64,000 nt of DNA from Thermoanaerobaculia bacterium (lineage in GTDB: Bacteria; Acidobacteriota; Thermoanaerobaculia; Multivoradales; JAIOJS01). A model generated the notes under the pieces. It was not told the DNA's origin. It saw nothing but the letters and a program-made list of their open reading frames with translations, and did no database searches. The stretch covers positions 1-64,000 of the forward strand of contig JAUIDB010000015.1 of assembly GCA_030429235.1 (NCBI GenBank), in the 5' to 3' direction. The position numbers were made by a program, and so were the translations under genes. This document shows, piece by piece, positions 43,707 to 53,706 of the stretch; the stretch's first letter is position 1, and the number at the start of each line of letters is the position of its first letter.

Positions 43707-46700
43707 ATGATGCAGAAACACCTCGTGCTCGGCCCCTGTTCCACCCCTCGCTCGCGACGCCTACGAGCGGGCGCTGTCGCCACGGTTGGAGCGCTCCTTC
43801 TCGGGGGCGTCGCTATCTCCAACGCCCTGCACGAACCGGATCCCGCGCCGCCGGCGAACGACGGGACGGAAGTCAGCAAAGGCCTATCGATGAAAGAGAA
43901 GTGGCAGGAGGTCGACCAGCAAATCGACGAGCAGAAGTTCGAGGCGGCCCACGAATCGGTCTTGCAGATCCTCGACCAGGCACGAGACGAGGAGAACGCC
44001 GAAGAGTGGGCCCGAGCCCTGATCCGTGCCGTGCAGCTGCGGACCGGTCTGCACGGCTACGAGACGTCGGTTCGCTTCCTGGCCGAGGAGAGCTGGCCCG
44101 AGGATCCCGTCCAGCGCACCGCCCTCGACCTCTTTCTCGCCGGCTCGCTGCGCACCTACTTCCAGGCCTACTCCTGGGAGATCCAACAGCGGGAGCAGGT
44201 GGTCTCAAGCGACGAGATCGACCTCAAGAAGTGGGACCGGGAACAGATCTATCAAGCGGCCATGGCGGCCTTTGGTCGGGCCTGGGAGCGGCGCGAGGCC
44301 TGGGGAACGGCCGATCTCGGGCCTCTGGCGGAGTTCGTCGTGCCGAACAGCTATCCCCAGGAGGTCCGGGGCACCCTGCGCGACACCGTGACCTACCTCT
44401 GGGTCGAGTTCCTGGCCGACAGCGCCTGGTGGAGTCCCGCCGAATCCAACGATCTCTTCCGCCTGGACCGAGACCTGCTCCTGGAGGCCGAGACTTCCGA
44501 ACTGGCAGATTCGGAGGCCAATACCCCCGACAGCCATCCCCTCTTGCGCGTCGCCGCCCTACTGGCGGACCTCGAAGCCTGGCACGAGCAAGGGCAGAGA
44601 CCCGAGGCCGCGTTCGAGGCTCGTCGTGTCCGTCTGGAGCGAATGCACGGCTCGCTGACCAGCGAGCGCGATCGGAGCCGGATTCGCGGGACCCTCGAAG
44701 CGGGACTCGAACGCCTCTCCGACGACTACCCGTGGTGGTCCACCGGCATGGCTACCCTGGCCGAGATGGTCCGGCAGCAAGACGCCCCCGAAGCCCTGGT
44801 CGAGGCCCGCTCCATCGCCCAGGCGGGAGCCGAGGCCCACCCCGGCACGATCGGCGCTCAGCGCTGCGAGCACCTGGTCGCCTCGATCGAAGCGCCGAGC
44901 TACCAGCTCCATGCGATGCAACTGGACGGCCGGGACCGGCGATCGATTCAGATCCTCCACCAGAACCTCGAGGCGCTCTACTTCCGCGCCTACCCGGTAG
45001 CCATCGAGTCCCGCCTGCGCCGAGCCAAGGACTACAACCTCCTGCCACGGCATCGCGAGATCGCCGAGATGGTCGAAAAGGCCCAACCGGTGGCCGAGTG
45101 GTCGGTCTCTCTCCCGGCGACTCCCGACTATCGCCAACACACGACCTACGTCGTTCCCGAGCTCTCCGAGCCGGGTCTCTACACTGTCATCGCCTCCGCC
45201 CGCGCCAGCTTCGAGCCGGAGAGGAATCAGATGAACGCGGTCAACCTACTCATCAGCGACCTCGTCCTGGTGAGCCGCACCCAGGACAACACTCTCGAGG
45301 TCACTGCGCGCTCCGGCCGGACCGGGTTCCCGGTCGCCGAAGCCGAGATCTCTCTCTATCGATTCGACTGGCAGAAGGGGCACCGGGTGGTGGCCCGGGG
45401 GCGTTCCGACCACCAGGGTCGGCTGGACCTGGAGCTCCCCACTGGCCATCAGCACTTTCTGTACGCACGGTGGCACGACCAGGAAAGCCTCGACCCAAAC
45501 TACTTGTATCCGAGCCCGATCCCGCGCGCCGGCACCACCAGCGGGGCCCTGCTGTTCACCGATCGCAGCGTCTACCGCCCACACCAGAAGGTGCGCTGGA
45601 AGGTCGTGCCCTACCGCGGCGGCGGAGAGCACAGCCGCTTCGAGACGCTCTCGCGGCATACGCTGACCGTCAGCCTGCTCGACGCCAACCAGGAAGAGGT
45701 CAGCCGTCGCGAGGTGAGGACCAACGAGTACGGCACCGCCGCCGGCGAGTTCGAGATCCCGAGCGGTCGTCTGCTCGGAGGCTGGACGCTGCGTAGCTCC
45801 GTCCCGGGCCAGACCCACATCCGAGTCGAAGAGTACAAGCGGCCGACCTTCGAGGTAGCGCTGAAGGACCCCGAAGAGTCCCTGCGCCTGAACCACCCTG
45901 CTCAACTCACCGGCGAAGCGAAGTACTACTTCGGCCTGCCGGTCACCGGAGGCGAGGTCCGCTGGCAGGTCACACGCGAGCCGCTCTACCCCTGGTGGTG
46001 GTACTGGCGGCCTCGCGCCGGGAGCCAGACCCTCGCCGTCGGAAGCAGCCAGCTCGGCGCCGAAGGCGAATTCACGGTTCGGTTCACCCCGGAGGCAGAG
46101 GACCTCGGCGAGGAATCGCGGGATGTGACCTACCGCTACCGTCTCTCGGCCGAAGTCACCGACGAGGGCGGCGAAACGCGCAGTGCCGAGCGGAGTTTCC
46201 GACTCGGCTTCGTCGGGGTCGAAGCCCACGTGGTCCCCCACCAACCGTTCATCCTCGAAGGCGAGACTGGCCTCGTCGACGTTCGACGACGCGATCTCGA
46301 TGGTCACCCGCGAGCTGGCCTCGGACACTGGCAGCTGTTCCGCCTGGAACAGCCAACCCAGCCTCGCCTCCCCGGCGACCTACCGATCTCGCACGACGGC
46401 GATCGATACAAGACCGAAGGAGACCAACTCAGTCCTCGCTGGTTGGGAGACCGAGACCTGACAGCTCGCCTGGCCAGTTGGCCCACCGAGGGCGAAGCCA
46501 TCGCCGGCGGACGTCTCGACCACGACGAGGACGGGGGCGCCGAACTGGAGATCGGCCGTGGTTTGACCGCTGGGGCGTACCGCCTGGAGTACCGCACGGA
46601 GGACCAGGCGGGGCAGTCGGCGACGACACGGCACGACCTCCTGGTGCTGCGTGAGGGGATGACCGACCTCGCCCTCCCCGCTCTGCTGCTGCTCGAACAG

Positions 46701-49700
46701 ACCTCGGTCGAACCCGGCGGCACCGCCCGCCTCGTGGTCTACTCCGGACTCGCGCGGCAGGAACTGGTACTCGATTCCTTCCGGCGGCATCGTCGGGTCC
46801 GCCGCCGGCTGCTCGACTCGGGGCAGGGACTGCAGATTCTCGAGATCCCGATCGACCAGAAGGATCGAGGCGGTTACGGCTTCACCCTCAGTCTGCTCCG
46901 GGACCATCAACTGCTCAACCAGTCGCAGTCTCTGTTCGTGCCTTGGACCGACCGAGAATTGTCCCTCGAATTCGGCACATTCCGCGATCGCCTCCGCCCC
47001 GGTGACGAGGAGACTTGGAGCATCACCGTCAAGGGCCACGACGAAGAGCTGCTCGGACGCGGTGCAGCCGAAGTCCTGGCCTACATGTACGACCGCAGCC
47101 TCGACCTCTTCGCGCCGCACAGTCCGACGTCACCGCTCGTCCTCTACCCTCACCTCAACGGCACGATGTTCCCGCGGGTCAACCTCGCGTACAGCGGTAC
47201 CGTTTGGTGGTGGGGACACGGCCTGGCCGAGGTGCCCGGATACCCGGCGCTGCAGGAGAACGTGCTGCAGTTCTACAGCTCCTACGGTATCGGCGGCATG
47301 GGACGCCGCAACCGGATGATGCGGCAACAGCTGCGGGCCGTGGGTTACGTCGGCGGAGAGATGGATGCCATGGCGGCCCCGGCTTCGGCCAGCCTCGAGA
47401 TGGAAGAGGTCCTGATGGACGCTCCCGCCGAAGGGCGTATGGAACGGGCTGCGCCCGCGGCCAAGGCCAAGAGGGATGCTGCCTCCGGGGCAGACGCACC
47501 CGCGACCGAAGTACGCACGAACTTTGCCGAGACCGCTTTCTGGGAGCCACAGCTGCTCACGGACGAGGACGGAGCCGTCCGCTTCCAGTTCACCGTTCCC
47601 GACTCGGTGACCGAGTGGAACGTCTGGGTTCACGCGCTGACCAAGGACCTGCGCGGCGGAGCGACCCAGGTGAAGACCCGCACCGTCAAGGAACTGTTGG
47701 TTCGACCCTACGTTCCGCGGTTCCTCCGTGAGGGCGACCGGGCCACCCTGCGCGTCCAGGTCGACAACGCCGGCGACGAGCCGTTGCAGGGAGTTCTCGA
47801 TCTCGAGATCTTCGACCCGGCATCGACCGACGGCGAGAGCGACCGAGGGGTCGATCTCCTCGCGGCGTTCAGTCTCAGCCCCGAAGAGGTCCAACAAGTC
47901 CCCTTCGAGGTCGCTCCGGGAGAGAGCGCGACGTTGACCTTCCCCCTGGCCGTGCCCACGCGGGTCGGACCGGTTGCCTTCCGGACCGTCGGTCGCGCCG
48001 GAGCCTTCTCCGACGGGGAGCTCCGCAGCCTGCCCGTCCTGCCGAGCCGCATGCACCTGATCCAGTCGCGTTTCGCGACCCTCCACGACGAGGAAACGGA
48101 AACGCTGCACTTCGCGGACCTGGCGGCCGGTGACGACCCCTCACTGATCAGCGACCAGCTGGTCGTCACCATCGACGCGCAACTCTTCTACCAGGTGCTC
48201 GACGCCCTCCCCTACCTGATCGACTATCCCTACGAATGCACCGAGCAAACGCTCAACCGCTTCCTGTCGAGCGGCATCGTGAGTTCGGTCTTCGACCAAT
48301 ACCCCGCCGTGGCCCGCATGGCGCGACAGATGGCCGAGAGGGACACTCCACTCCAGGCCTGGAACGAAGAGGACCCCAACCGCCAGATGGCGCTGGTGGA
48401 GACGCCCTGGCTCCGCACCGCGCGCGGCGGTGAGAGCGATCACGATCTGATCAAGATCCTCGACCCCCGCATCGCCGAAGCGACCCGACGGGATGCCCTG
48501 GGCAAACTGCAAAAGGCCCAGACCTCCCTCGGGGCCTTCCCCTGGTGGCCGGGAGGACCGCCTTCGCCCTACATGACGCTCTACCTGCTGCACGGCTTCT
48601 CGCGAGCCCTGGAGTTCGACGTCGAAGTGCCGCAGCCGATGGTCCGGCAAGCCTGGAGCTACATGCACCGTCACTACATCGACGAACTGGTCGAGCACAT
48701 GATGGACCACGACTGTTGCTGGGAGTTCATCACCTTCCTCAACTACGTCCTGTCGAGTTATCCCGACGAGTCCTGGACCGGCGGCGTCTTCACGGCCGAG
48801 GAGCGCAGCCAGATGCTCGACTTCTCGTTCCGGCACTGGAAGGACCACTCGCCACTCCTCAAGGGCATGCTCACCCTCACCCTGGAGCGTTCGGACCGCC
48901 ACGCCGACGCCGTCCTGGTGTTCGACAGCGTGATGGACTCGGCCAAGACCACCGACGAGGACGGTACCTACTGGGCCCCGGAGGACCGTGCCTGGCTCTG
49001 GTACAACGACACCATCGAGAGTCATTCCTTCGCCCTGAGAGTTCTCGGCGAGTTGGACCCCGACGACTCCCGACGTCACGGCCTGGTGCAATGGCTCCTC
49101 ATCAACAAGAAGCTAGGGCATTGGAAGTCGACTCGTGCCACCGCCGAGACGATCTACTCGCTGGTCCACTACCTCGACCAGGAGCAGGCGCTCGGCCAGC
49201 GTGAGGCCGTCTCGGTGCTGGTGGCCGACCGCCAGCGGGACTTCGTCTTCGAGCCCGACGAGTACACCGGCCGCAACAACCAGTGGGTGATTCCGGGTGA
49301 GGAGGTCACCCCCCAGATGGCGACGATCGAGGTCTCGAAGGAGACGCCCGGGTTCCTCTTCGCTTCGGCCACCTGGCACTTCTCGACCGAGAAACTGCCC
49401 GAGGCCGCGAGCGGCGACCTCTTCGAGGTACGGCGCTCGTACTTCCAGCGCGTCCCGTCGGGAGACGGTTTCCGTCTGATTCCGATCGACGAGGCCGGTC
49501 CCCTGGCTCCGGGGGATCAGGTCGAAGTCCACCTCTCGGTCCGCAGTCGCCACGCCGCCGAGTACGTCCATCTTCGCGACCCCCGGGGTGCGGGTTTCGA
49601 GCCCGAAAGCCTGACTTCGGGCTACAAGTGGGAACTCGGTCTGGGGCGCTACGAAGAGACCCGCGACAGCGGCACCAACTTCTTCTTCGAGTGGCTGCCG

Positions 49701-49853
49701 GCGGGGGAGTACACCCTCAAGTACCGGCTCCGAGCCAACATGGAAGGGACCTTCCGGGTCGGGCCGGCCACGATGCAGTCGATGTATGCTCCCGAATTCG
49801 CAGCGTATTCATCGGGCAAGGTCCTGGAGGTGGGATCCGACCAACCTCGCTAA
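43707..49853 (+). CDS. Bacterial alpha-2-macroglobulin family protein with thioester motif
   Basis: A 2048-residue envelope protein. An N-terminal signal anchor (AGAVATVGALLLGGVAIS) precedes a helical region (about 55-350), then MG beta-sandwich domains (TDRSVYRPHQKVRWKVVPYRG and others). A low-complexity Ala/Met/Lys-rich stretch at about 1195-1270 sits where the protease bait region lies, just before FWEPQLLTDEDGAVRFQFTVPDSVTEWNVWVHALTKD. The thioester segment reads YPYECTEQTLNRF (Cys1511, Gln1514), with the usual Gly before Cys replaced by Glu. A C-terminal receptor-type domain follows. The family traps proteases covalently in the periplasm. The usual partner PBP1C is absent here. Confidence 0.92.
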   Translation: MMQKHLVLGPCSTPRSRRLRAGAVATVGALLLGGVAISNALHEPDPAPPANDGTEVSKGLSMKEKWQEVDQQIDEQKFEAAHESVLQILDQARDEENAEEWARALIRAVQLRTGLHGYETSVRFLAEESWPEDPVQRTALDLFLAGSLRTYFQAYSWEIQQREQVVSSDEIDLKKWDREQIYQAAMAAFGRAWERREAWGTADLGPLAEFVVPNSYPQEVRGTLRDTVTYLWVEFLADSAWWSPAESNDLFRLDRDLLLEAETSELADSEANTPDSHPLLRVAALLADLEAWHEQGQRPEAAFEARRVRLERMHGSLTSERDRSRIRGTLEAGLERLSDDYPWWSTGMATLAEMVRQQDAPEALVEARSIAQAGAEAHPGTIGAQRCEHLVASIEAPSYQLHAMQLDGRDRRSIQILHQNLEALYFRAYPVAIESRLRRAKDYNLLPRHREIAEMVEKAQPVAEWSVSLPATPDYRQHTTYVVPELSEPGLYTVIASARASFEPERNQMNAVNLLISDLVLVSRTQDNTLEVTARSGRTGFPVAEAEISLYRFDWQKGHRVVARGRSDHQGRLDLELPTGHQHFLYARWHDQESLDPNYLYPSPIPRAGTTSGALLFTDRSVYRPHQKVRWKVVPYRGGGEHSRFETLSRHTLTVSLLDANQEEVSRREVRTNEYGTAAGEFEIPSGRLLGGWTLRSSVPGQTHIRVEEYKRPTFEVALKDPEESLRLNHPAQLTGEAKYYFGLPVTGGEVRWQVTREPLYPWWWYWRPRAGSQTLAVGSSQLGAEGEFTVRFTPEAEDLGEESRDVTYRYRLSAEVTDEGGETRSAERSFRLGFVGVEAHVVPHQPFILEGETGLVDVRRRDLDGHPRAGLGHWQLFRLEQPTQPRLPGDLPISHDGDRYKTEGDQLSPRWLGDRDLTARLASWPTEGEAIAGGRLDHDEDGGAELEIGRGLTAGAYRLEYRTEDQAGQSATTRHDLLVLREGMTDLALPALLLLEQTSVEPGGTARLVVYSGLARQELVLDSFRRHRRVRRRLLDSGQGLQILEIPIDQKDRGGYGFTLSLLRDHQLLNQSQSLFVPWTDRELSLEFGTFRDRLRPGDEETWSITVKGHDEELLGRGAAEVLAYMYDRSLDLFAPHSPTSPLVLYPHLNGTMFPRVNLAYSGTVWWWGHGLAEVPGYPALQENVLQFYSSYGIGGMGRRNRMMRQQLRAVGYVGGEMDAMAAPASASLEMEEVLMDAPAEGRMERAAPAAKAKRDAASGADAPATEVRTNFAETAFWEPQLLTDEDGAVRFQFTVPDSVTEWNVWVHALTKDLRGGATQVKTRTVKELLVRPYVPRFLREGDRATLRVQVDNAGDEPLQGVLDLEIFDPASTDGESDRGVDLLAAFSLSPEEVQQVPFEVAPGESATLTFPLAVPTRVGPVAFRTVGRAGAFSDGELRSLPVLPSRMHLIQSRFATLHDEETETLHFADLAAGDDPSLISDQLVVTIDAQLFYQVLDALPYLIDYPYECTEQTLNRFLSSGIVSSVFDQYPAVARMARQMAERDTPLQAWNEEDPNRQMALVETPWLRTARGGESDHDLIKILDPRIAEATRRDALGKLQKAQTSLGAFPWWPGGPPSPYMTLYLLHGFSRALEFDVEVPQPMVRQAWSYMHRHYIDELVEHMMDHDCCWEFITFLNYVLSSYPDESWTGGVFTAEERSQMLDFSFRHWKDHSPLLKGMLTLTLERSDRHADAVLVFDSVMDSAKTTDEDGTYWAPEDRAWLWYNDTIESHSFALRVLGELDPDDSRRHGLVQWLLINKKLGHWKSTRATAETIYSLVHYLDQEQALGQREAVSVLVADRQRDFVFEPDEYTGRNNQWVIPGEEVTPQMATIEVSKETPGFLFASATWHFSTEKLPEAASGDLFEVRRSYFQRVPSGDGFRLIPIDEAGPLAPGDQVEVHLSVRSRHAAEYVHLRDPRGAGFEPESLTSGYKWELGLGRYEETRDSGTNFFFEWLPAGEYTLKYRLRANMEGTFRVGPATMQSMYAPEFAAYSSGKVLEVGSDQPR

Positions 49854-49924
49854 CGATCTACACGAGAATGCTGACGACTCTTCGAATGGCGGTCGGAAAG
49901 CCTCCCTAGAATCGCCCGTACATA

Positions 49925-49939
49925 CCTAGGAGACCTAGG
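49925..49939. other. CCTAGG-AGA-CCTAGG inverted repeat after the macroglobulin gene
   Basis: A 6-bp perfect inverted repeat with a 3-base loop, 72 bases after the macroglobulin stop and with no T-run. It may be a weak transcript-end structure or a protein-binding site; the rest of the 49854-50045 gap shows nothing I can support. Confidence 0.3.
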
Positions 49940-50045
49940 GTCGGCCTTCCATCTCGCGATCAACCTACGCACCGAAATCCGTTGCCTACTCGGCGGGGAC
50001 GCAGATCGAGGTAAGCAGTACCACTCTGCGATAGGGTTGGAGGTC

Positions 50046-50729
50046 ATGGAGTTCCTCTTCGGTCGATCCATAGCCACGAGCCGCGTTCCCCTGGGCCGAG
50101 CCCTCTCGCTCGGTCTCGTCTTGACGACCCTCGGTTGCAGCGCCGCCTACTACGGCGCCCTGGAGACACTGGGCATCGAGAAGCGTCAACTGCTGCGGGA
50201 TCGGGTCGAAGATAGCGAGAAAGCCCAGCGCCGAGCCAAACAGCAGTTCGAAGATGCCCTGGTGCAGTACCGCACGGTGGTTCGCTTCGAAGGCGGCGAC
50301 CTCGAGAGTTCCTACGAGGAACTCAAACGAGAGTACGAAACCAGCCGCGAGCGAGCCCAGGCAGTGCGCTCTCGCATCGACTACGTCGAGAGGGTGGCCG
50401 AAGATCTCTTCGCAGAGTGGGAGCGGGAACTGGGCGACTACGAAGACCCCCAGCTACGGCGGCAAAGCCAGCAGGCCCTCCAACGGACGCGCGATCGCTA
50501 CGACCGACTGCACCGCACGATGGTCGCAGCCGAGCGCTCGATGGATCCGGTACTCGAAGCGCTGGAGGATCAGGTTCTCTTCCTGAAACACAGCCTCAAC
50601 GCTCAGGCGATCGGTTCGCTAGCCGATACCAGCGTCGCCCTGTCGCGTGACGTCGAACTCCTGGTCCAACGGATGGAAGATGCCATCGCCGAGGCGCAGC
50701 GGTTTGCGCAGTCGCTGACTCCTCGTTAA
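50046..50729 (+). CDS. DUF2959 family lipoprotein
   Basis: A 227-residue lipoprotein: signal LGLVLTTLGC with lipobox Cys, then SAAYYGALETLGIEKRQLLRDRVEDSEKAQRRAKQQFEDAL and long coiled-coil helices, ending VLFLKHSLNAQAIGSLADTSVALSRDVELLVQRMEDAIAEAQRFAQSL. This matches the DUF2959 family, of unknown function. GGAGG is two bases before the ATG at 50046; an upstream TTG at 50037 is less likely. It follows the macroglobulin gene but is separated by 192 bases. Confidence 0.85.
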   Translation: MEFLFGRSIATSRVPLGRALSLGLVLTTLGCSAAYYGALETLGIEKRQLLRDRVEDSEKAQRRAKQQFEDALVQYRTVVRFEGGDLESSYEELKREYETSRERAQAVRSRIDYVERVAEDLFAEWERELGDYEDPQLRRQSQQALQRTRDRYDRLHRTMVAAERSMDPVLEALEDQVLFLKHSLNAQAIGSLADTSVALSRDVELLVQRMEDAIAEAQRFAQSLTPR

Positions 50730-50769
50730 TAAACCGACGCTCGAAGCCGCGGCGGAGAACCCTCGGCAT

Positions 50770-51600
50770 TCAGTGAGTTCTCAGATGCTCCAGCATCGCC
50801 TCGGTGACCCGGTCGGGTTGCTCGAGGGCGGACAGATGACCGGCCAGTGGTACCTCGACGTACCGACCGTTGGGCAACCCCTCAGCCAGGGTCAGCGAGC
50901 GCTCCGGCGGCAAGGAGCGGTCTTCGGCGCCGACCAACACCAGCGCCGGGGCGGAGATCTCGGGCAGCCGGGGAACGAGATCTCGACGCCGAATCAACGC
51001 TTCGAGAATCGCCAACGAGGAGGGAACGTCGATGGCAGCGAACCGAGAACGCCACTCCCGCACCAGGTCGGGCTGGTGGCGCAAGGTGCTGCGCCCAAAC
51101 ATCTTGCGGCAGACGCTCGGGAGCACCGGGCGCATTCCCAAGACCCGCACCACCGTCCCTAGGAGTCGGTACTCGAATCGGGCCGGCCGCCGTTCGGGTC
51201 CCGCGTCGGTGTCCAAGAGCAGCAGGCTGCGCACGCGTTCGGGGGCGGCGAGAGCCGCCCGCAGGGCGAGCATGCCACCGATCGAGAGACCGGCCCAGTG
51301 GGCCTGCTCGATTCCTTCGGCTTCGAGAACCGCGAACACGGGAACGAGCAACGCCTCGAGATCGACCGGCGCCTGGACGGCCGGCGAGGCACCGTGGCCT
51401 CCGAGATCTACGTTCAGCACGCGGTGCTCCCTCGCCAGGGCCTCGACCTGCTCCGACCACATGGCTCCGGAGCAGAGGAAGCTGTGCAGAAGGACGACGG
51501 CCGGACCCTCCCCCACCGCTTGGTAGTGGAGTCTGTCGGTCGCTCCGGGCGAGCGAGCGACTCGGGCTCCGTCTCTCGATCGACCGGTCATCACGGCCAT
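50770..51600 (-). CDS. Alpha/beta hydrolase
   Basis: A 276-residue alpha/beta-hydrolase. LLHSFLCSGAMW gives the oxyanion region, the nucleophile Ser is in GLSIGGM, the acid in VGAEDRSLP and the His in AGHLSALEQPD. The shape resembles 3-oxoadipate enol-lactonase and related small esterases, but the substrate is not evident. The ATG at 51600 is one base after the stop of the membrane protein gene; ATG at 51591 has a better-placed AGGA. The two genes are probably co-translated. Confidence 0.85.
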   Translation of the reverse strand: MAVMTGRSRDGARVARSPGATDRLHYQAVGEGPAVVLLHSFLCSGAMWSEQVEALAREHRVLNVDLGGHGASPAVQAPVDLEALLVPVFAVLEAEGIEQAHWAGLSIGGMLALRAALAAPERVRSLLLLDTDAGPERRPARFEYRLLGTVVRVLGMRPVLPSVCRKMFGRSTLRHQPDLVREWRSRFAAIDVPSSLAILEALIRRRDLVPRLPEISAPALVLVGAEDRSLPPERSLTLAEGLPNGRYVEVPLAGHLSALEQPDRVTEAMLEHLRTH

Positions 51601-51601
51601 C

Positions 51602-52120
51602 CTACAGTGGCACCTGCGACCCGCCGAGATTCGTAGCCACCGCGATCACAAAGGTCACCGCCGCCACCAGAATCATGAAGGCCACGAAGAGCACGACGGC
51701 GAGCACCAACGGTTGCAACCATCCCCGGCGCGGATACTCGCGACCGAAGTGTTGCTTCACGTACCGCACCTGACGCCGCCCGTTCATGAAGTACCAGGTG
51801 AGAAGGATCACCAGCCCGCTCACGCGCGACAGAGCCTCGAGCAGCACCGAAGGGAAGACCACCGCCGCGACGGAGATCCCGACGATGGCGAAGAACGAGA
51901 TCAGAATCCAGTTGCGCGATTCCCGCGCTTGCTCGGGCTCTCCCAGCGCCAGCCAGTTGGCCCGCTGCAGCCAGGCTCCAAACACTGGCGAAAACAGCAG
52001 GCTCCAGTTCGCTGCCGCGTTCGGGTTCCAGAGAGCGGGAACCGGCTGGGACCCGCCGCTGGGGGTGGGCTCGACGATCAGACTGTCGGGTGGCGAGTAC
52101 GGGTTCTGCTCGGCCTGCAT
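51602..52120 (-). CDS. Membrane protein of unknown function
   Basis: A 172-residue protein with a polar N-terminus containing NPYSPP, an amphipathic segment (WSLLFSPVFGAWLQRANWLALGEPEQA) and about three membrane helices (LISFFAIVGISVAAVVFPSVLL, VSGLVILLTWYFM, LVLAVVLFVAFMILVAAVTFVIAVA). The NPYxPP start occurs in many small bacterial membrane proteins with no known function. GGAGG lies a few bases upstream of the ATG. Coupled to the hydrolase behind it. The 293 bases upstream hold no gene I can support. Confidence 0.7.
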   Translation of the reverse strand: MQAEQNPYSPPDSLIVEPTPSGGSQPVPALWNPNAAANWSLLFSPVFGAWLQRANWLALGEPEQARESRNWILISFFAIVGISVAAVVFPSVLLEALSRVSGLVILLTWYFMNGRRQVRYVKQHFGREYPRRGWLQPLVLAVVLFVAFMILVAAVTFVIAVATNLGGSQVPL

Positions 52121-52413
52121 CACTTTCCTCCGGGATTCGATCTCAGAACAACGGGAGCTGATCCAACGGCTCGGACGGACCAGATCTTTCGAGTGTGCAG
52201 CAAGGCTACCAGATCTCGGCCGACCGGCTGGGAGTGCCCGACTCCTCCACACCGGCCAGGCGTGGAGTTCGGGTTTGAGCGGCAATCACTCTGAGCGAGA
52301 CGCACCATCTTGATCGGCGAGTGCGGCGGAGGTCTCGAACTGTGACGCTTCCCTGGGTTCGCACTCGAAGCGATCGATCCAGCGCATCCCAGGGTTGGGG
52401 CTAAGATCCCGGC

Positions 52414-53706
52414 ATGATCTACGGCTTGGATGACCGTCCGGCCCTGCGGCAGCGGATCCCGCTGGGTATCCAGCACCTGGTGGCGATGCTGTTGGGGAAC
52501 ATCACCCCGCCGCTTCTGATTGCCGGCGGACTCGGCCTGGCCGTGGGCGATACCACGTTTCTCCTCCAGATGGCCCTGCTCTTCGCCGGCGTCGCCACGC
52601 TGGTGCAGGCCTACCCCATCGGCCCGATCGGAGGACGCTTGCCGATCGTGATGGGAACCAGTATCGCGTTCGTCGGCGCGTCGCTGGCGGCGGCGCGCGA
52701 ATGGGGACTGGCCGCCCTGTTCGGCGCCTGTCTGGCAGCCGCGCTGGTGGAGGTCGTGCTCGGCTTCTCCATCCCCACCCTCAAACGAGCCTTTCCACCG
52801 CTGGTCAACGGCGTCGTGGTCATGCTGATCGGACTCACCCTGGTTCCGGTAGGCATCGACTATGCCGCGGGAGGGCCGGGCGCCGCCGACTACGGCGCTC
52901 CCGTGCACCTTGGAATCGCCGCCATCGTCTTCGTGGCCACGCTGGTTCTCAATCAGTGGGGACGGGACCTGGTGGCGGCCGGGAGCATGCTCTTCGGAGT
53001 CGTCATCGGCTACGGCGTCGCCGTCGCCCTGGGACTGGTCGATTTCGGCCCCGTCGCCGAGGCGGGTTGGTTCGCGCTGCCGAGCTTCCTTCCCTACGGG
53101 TTGGAGTTCCACCTCGGCCCCATCGTCCTGCTCGGGATGGTCTACGTGGTCAGCGCCATGGAAACGCTCGGCGACGTGGCGGGCACGGTCGCCGCCCTGG
53201 GACGAAGTGCCAGCGATCGAGAACTGCGCGGCAGCCTGGTCGCGGATGGCGTGATGAGCGGAGTCTCCTGCCTATTCGGAGCTCTACCCAACACGTCGTA
53301 CAGCCAGAACGTCGGGCTGATCAGCTTCTGCGGCGTGGCCAGCCGTCACGTCACCGGAATGACGGGAATCCTCCTCGTCCTGCTCGGCCTCGTCCCCAAG
53401 ATCGGCGCGCTGTTCGCCACCATTCCTCCCGCCGTCATCGGGGGTGGAGGCCTGGTCATGTTCGGCATGATCTTCTCCAGCGGGCTCGGCATCGTGCACC
53501 GCCAGGTCACGCTCGACCGACGCGCGATGGTCATCCTCGCCGTCGCCATCGGACTCGGGCTGGGGATCGAACTGCGGCCCGCCGTCCTCGACAACCTGTC
53601 GGAGAACCTGCGCACTCTGTTCGGCACGGGCCTGGTCACCGGCGGGCTCGCCGCCTTGTTGCTGAACCTGATCCTGCCCTCCTCTCGAGAGAGGGGTAGA
53701 AGATGA
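52414..53706 (+). CDS. NCS2 family nucleobase (uracil/xanthine) permease
   Basis: A 430-residue permease with 14 expected helices. IQHLVAMLLGNITPPLLIAGG, GGRLPIVMGTSIAFVGA, MVYVVSAMETLGDVAG and LFGALPNTSYSQNVGLISFCGVASRHVTGMTG are NCS2 signatures (the Gln and Asn of the last motif line the substrate site). Substrate would be a purine or pyrimidine base with a proton or sodium. Its stop overlaps the methyltransferase start at ATGA. Confidence 0.92.
   Translation: MIYGLDDRPALRQRIPLGIQHLVAMLLGNITPPLLIAGGLGLAVGDTTFLLQMALLFAGVATLVQAYPIGPIGGRLPIVMGTSIAFVGASLAAAREWGLAALFGACLAAALVEVVLGFSIPTLKRAFPPLVNGVVVMLIGLTLVPVGIDYAAGGPGAADYGAPVHLGIAAIVFVATLVLNQWGRDLVAAGSMLFGVVIGYGVAVALGLVDFGPVAEAGWFALPSFLPYGLEFHLGPIVLLGMVYVVSAMETLGDVAGTVAALGRSASDRELRGSLVADGVMSGVSCLFGALPNTSYSQNVGLISFCGVASRHVTGMTGILLVLLGLVPKIGALFATIPPAVIGGGGLVMFGMIFSSGLGIVHRQVTLDRRAMVILAVAIGLGLGIELRPAVLDNLSENLRTLFGTGLVTGGLAALLLNLILPSSRERGRR

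Noticed and set aside
43901-46328. Long other-frame ORFs inside the macroglobulin gene
   Set aside because: Arg/Pro/Gly-rich shadow translations of a GC-rich gene, with no family motifs; the macroglobulin frame carries all conserved signatures.
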